From NCBI GenBank assembly GCA_946886375.1, contig CAMPIL010000190.1:1-7011 (forward strand): DNA of 7,011 bases. The letters are read 5' to 3'. A program made the position numbers and the translations under genes. Positions 5,731-7,011 of the stretch are shown here, piece after piece. The first letter of the stretch is position 1. Each line of letters begins with the position of its first letter. Under the pieces are notes generated by a model, which saw only the letters and a list, made by a program, of their open reading frames with translations, ran no database searches and was not told the origin of the DNA. This stretch comes from an uncultured Phycisphaerales bacterium. Lineage in GTDB: Bacteria; Planctomycetota; Phycisphaerae; Phycisphaerales; SM1A02.

Positions 5731-5744
5731 TGGCACCTTGCCAA
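5730..5744. promoter_or_regulatory. Operator-like perfect inverted repeat across the gyrB transcription start
   Basis: TTGGCA (5730-5735), CCT, TGCCAA (5739-5744): six perfect base pairs around a three-base centre. It starts at the last base of the TATAAT and covers the expected initiation site. A protein bound here would block RNA polymerase; alternatively the repeat could form a hairpin at the extreme 5' end of the mRNA. Confidence 0.4.
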
Positions 5745-5785
5745 GAACACTCAAAAACTCATCCGCGGCTGTCTCCAGCGACACC

Positions 5786-6991
5786 ATGACCCAGTCCATC
5801 GAAGGCGTCGCCGAAGCCCCCGGAACTGCCGGAACTCCGGGAATCTCCGGCAAGAACGCAGGTTCGGGCGCTTCGCTCCGACCCGATCCCGTCGAAATCG
5901 AACTCGACAATTACACGTCCGAATCGATCCAGGTGCTCGAGGGGCTGGAAGCCATTCGCAAGCGCCCCGGCATGTACGTCGGCGGCGTTGGTCTGAACGC
6001 GCTTCACCACCTGGTGTACGAGTGCGTTGACAACTCCATCGACGAGGTGATGGCGGGCTACGCGACCGCGGTCACTGTTCGCATCGGTGTAGACGGTTCA
6101 TGCACAGTCATCGATGACGGCCGCGGCATGCCGGTCGATCCGATGAAGCACGAGAATCCGTCCATCAACGGCCGACCTGCCGTCGAAGTCATCATGACCG
6201 AAGTGCACGCCGGCGGGAAGTTCGATGACAACACGTACAAGGTTTCAGGCGGCTTGCACGGCGTGGGCGTCAAGTGTGTCAACGCGCTTTCAGAATGGTG
6301 CGAAGTTGAAGTCTACAAGAGCGGCAAGGTGTATCTGATCACCTTTGCACGCGGCGAGATCGACAAGGCGCTTGACGTCATTGCCGATCGCCTCGACGCC
6401 GCTACGCCTCGCAAGAACGGCACGCGCATCAGTTTCATGCCCGACAGCGAGATTTTTCCGGATACGGAATTTCGCTTTGACTCGCTCCAGCACAGGCTTC
6501 GCGAACTGGCGTATCTGAACCCCGGCGTCACTATCCGCCTCGTTGATGAGCGCGTCGACGCCAAGGGCAAGCAGCGCGAAGAAACCTTTCACTTCGAGGA
6601 CGGACTGAAAGGCTACGTGGAGCATCTCAACCGCTCCAAGACCGCTGTCAGTCCACCGATTTGGGTTCACCGCGAAGACGCGGAAACCGGGCTCGTGTGC
6701 GATGTCGCCATGCAGTACACCGACGCCACCAACGAACTGCTGCTGGCGTTTGGCAACAACATCGTCAACCCTGACGGCGGCACGCACGTGGCGGGCTTCA
6801 AGACTTCGCTCACGCGCACCATCAACAATTACGCCAAGCGCACCGGTTTTCTCAAGGACCTCACCCCCAGCGGCGATGAACTGCGCGAGGGCCTCACCGA
6901 CGGCACGATCGGCGGATTCCGCGAGATAGCGGACCGGCGGGTGGTCGTGGAGATCGAAGCGACCGACGGTTTGCCCGCTGCTCAGATGTGA
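5786..6991 (+). CDS. gyrB: DNA gyrase subunit B, ATPase and partial transducer domain; homology ends at 6898
   Basis: GyrB is the ATP-driven subunit of the gyrase that supercoils DNA. From the ATG at 5786 the frame gives 401 residues against the usual 800 or so. Residues 1-40 are a Gly/Ala/Pro-rich extension. The GHKL ATPase follows: 'GLEAIRKRPGMYVG' (53-66), 'HHLVYECVDNSIDE' (74-87, catalytic Glu79 and Mg-binding Asn83), 'DDGRGMPV' (110-117), 'GGLHGVG' (155-161) and 'VNALSEW' (165-171). The transducer domain runs from about 230 to 371 ('LAFGNNIVNPDGGTHVAGFK', 'NNYAKRTG', 'GDELREGLT'). Where GyrB should continue 'AVISVK...', the frame reads 30 unrelated residues and stops at 6989-6991. The QTK loop, TOPRIM and C-terminal domain are absent, and none of the three forward frames restores them. 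TTG at 5738 is an unlikely start because it falls on the expected transcription start. This is either a chimeric sequence end or a real breakpoint. Confidence 0.85.
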   Translation: MTQSIEGVAEAPGTAGTPGISGKNAGSGASLRPDPVEIELDNYTSESIQVLEGLEAIRKRPGMYVGGVGLNALHHLVYECVDNSIDEVMAGYATAVTVRIGVDGSCTVIDDGRGMPVDPMKHENPSINGRPAVEVIMTEVHAGGKFDDNTYKVSGGLHGVGVKCVNALSEWCEVEVYKSGKVYLITFARGEIDKALDVIADRLDAATPRKNGTRISFMPDSEIFPDTEFRFDSLQHRLRELAYLNPGVTIRLVDERVDAKGKQREETFHFEDGLKGYVEHLNRSKTAVSPPIWVHREDAETGLVCDVAMQYTDATNELLLAFGNNIVNPDGGTHVAGFKTSLTRTINNYAKRTGFLKDLTPSGDELREGLTDGTIGGFREIADRRVVVEIEATDGLPAAQM

Positions 6992-7009
6992 CGGGGAGAA
7001 CGGCTCTCC
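6878..7009 (-). CDS. Probable fragment of a RES-domain protein (toxin type), joined in reverse to gyrB
   Basis: Read on the minus strand from the window edge, the frame gives 44 residues with 'GRFDL', 'PVRYLAESADRAV' and 'GEALAQF'. This order (GRFD, then a few residues, then xYLAESxxxAxxE) is typical of the RES domain (PF08808), the toxin part of some type II toxin-antitoxin pairs that degrade or modify NAD+. The gene start lies beyond the window. The frame has no stop until 6290, because it passes into the antisense of gyrB. The last eight residues (6878-6898) are encoded by bases that also fit GyrB 'ELREGLT', so the two genes share a junction of up to about 21 bases. No antitoxin is visible. 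The assignment rests on motif recognition over a short stretch and may be wrong. Confidence 0.45.
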
Positions 7010-7011
7010 GG

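Noticed and set aside
5730..5745. Sigma-54 promoter (TGGCAC followed by TTGC) before gyrB
   Set aside because: The GG to GC spacing is far from the required ten bases, and a perfect TATAAT lies directly adjacent.
6290..6877. Continuation of the minus-strand frame from the RES-like fragment through gyrB
   Set aside because: The open frame is real but below 6878 it is antisense to conserved GyrB sequence, so a fusion product there is an accident of high GC content.
6899..6991. Intein, or group I/II intron start, inside gyrB
   Set aside because: The first residue after the break is Asp rather than the Cys/Ser usual for inteins, no intein block A is visible, and there is no GTGYG group II start. 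The minus-strand RES-like reading explains the bases better.

Overview
This is a GC-rich bacterial segment with six recognisable protein-coding genes, most of them apparently transcribed separately. The gene set (NeuB/NeuC-type sugar genes, an HDOD protein, a stand-alone LON-domain protein, a Tat/lipobox amidase, an HD-GYP-like protein with uncharacterised flanking domains, and a gyrB with a Gly/Ala/Pro-rich N-terminal extension) fits a planctomycete of the Phycisphaerae type. That placement is an inference from protein style and gene mix; there is no rRNA gene or other decisive marker here.

Layout, left to right. (1) 2-1371: the end of a neuB-like synthase gene (SAF domain), overlapping by 4 bases a complete neuC-like hydrolysing UDP-GlcNAc 2-epimerase. 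This is the tail of an operon for a sialic-acid-like nonulosonic acid, closed by a good intrinsic terminator at 1386-1413. (2) 1483-2379: an HDOD signalling protein with its own sigma-28-like promoter and a clear ribosome binding site. (3) 2518-3222: a LON substrate-binding-domain protein, possibly made from a leaderless transcript. (4) 3380-4138, minus strand: a zinc-dependent N-acetylmuramoyl-L-alanine amidase, predicted to be a Tat-exported lipoprotein. (5) 4380-5582: an HD-GYP-like protein, probably involved in cyclic-di-GMP turnover or sensing. (6) 5786 to about 6898: the ATPase and part of the transducer domain of DNA gyrase subunit B.

Two observations stand out. First, the HDOD and HD-GYP genes lie almost 3 kb apart but share a near-identical 18-base block, GCCGATCTYYAATYGGGA, about 35 bases before their start codons. 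Its core resembles the sigma-28 (FliA) -10 element, and an internal short stem is kept by a G-U change. This suggests one co-regulated signalling or motility regulon, and the nonulosonic-acid genes next door could supply sugar for flagellin glycosylation (inference). Second, GyrB homology stops abruptly at 6898, where about 110 bases of unrelated sequence begin. On the minus strand those bases read as part of a RES-type toxin domain and run without a stop into the gyrB antisense frame. This is most simply an inverted chimera or a rearrangement breakpoint, so the right-hand edge should not be taken as a real short gyrB without checking.

I see no tRNA, rRNA, CRISPR array or complete mobile element. 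No convincing new multi-gene system is visible.
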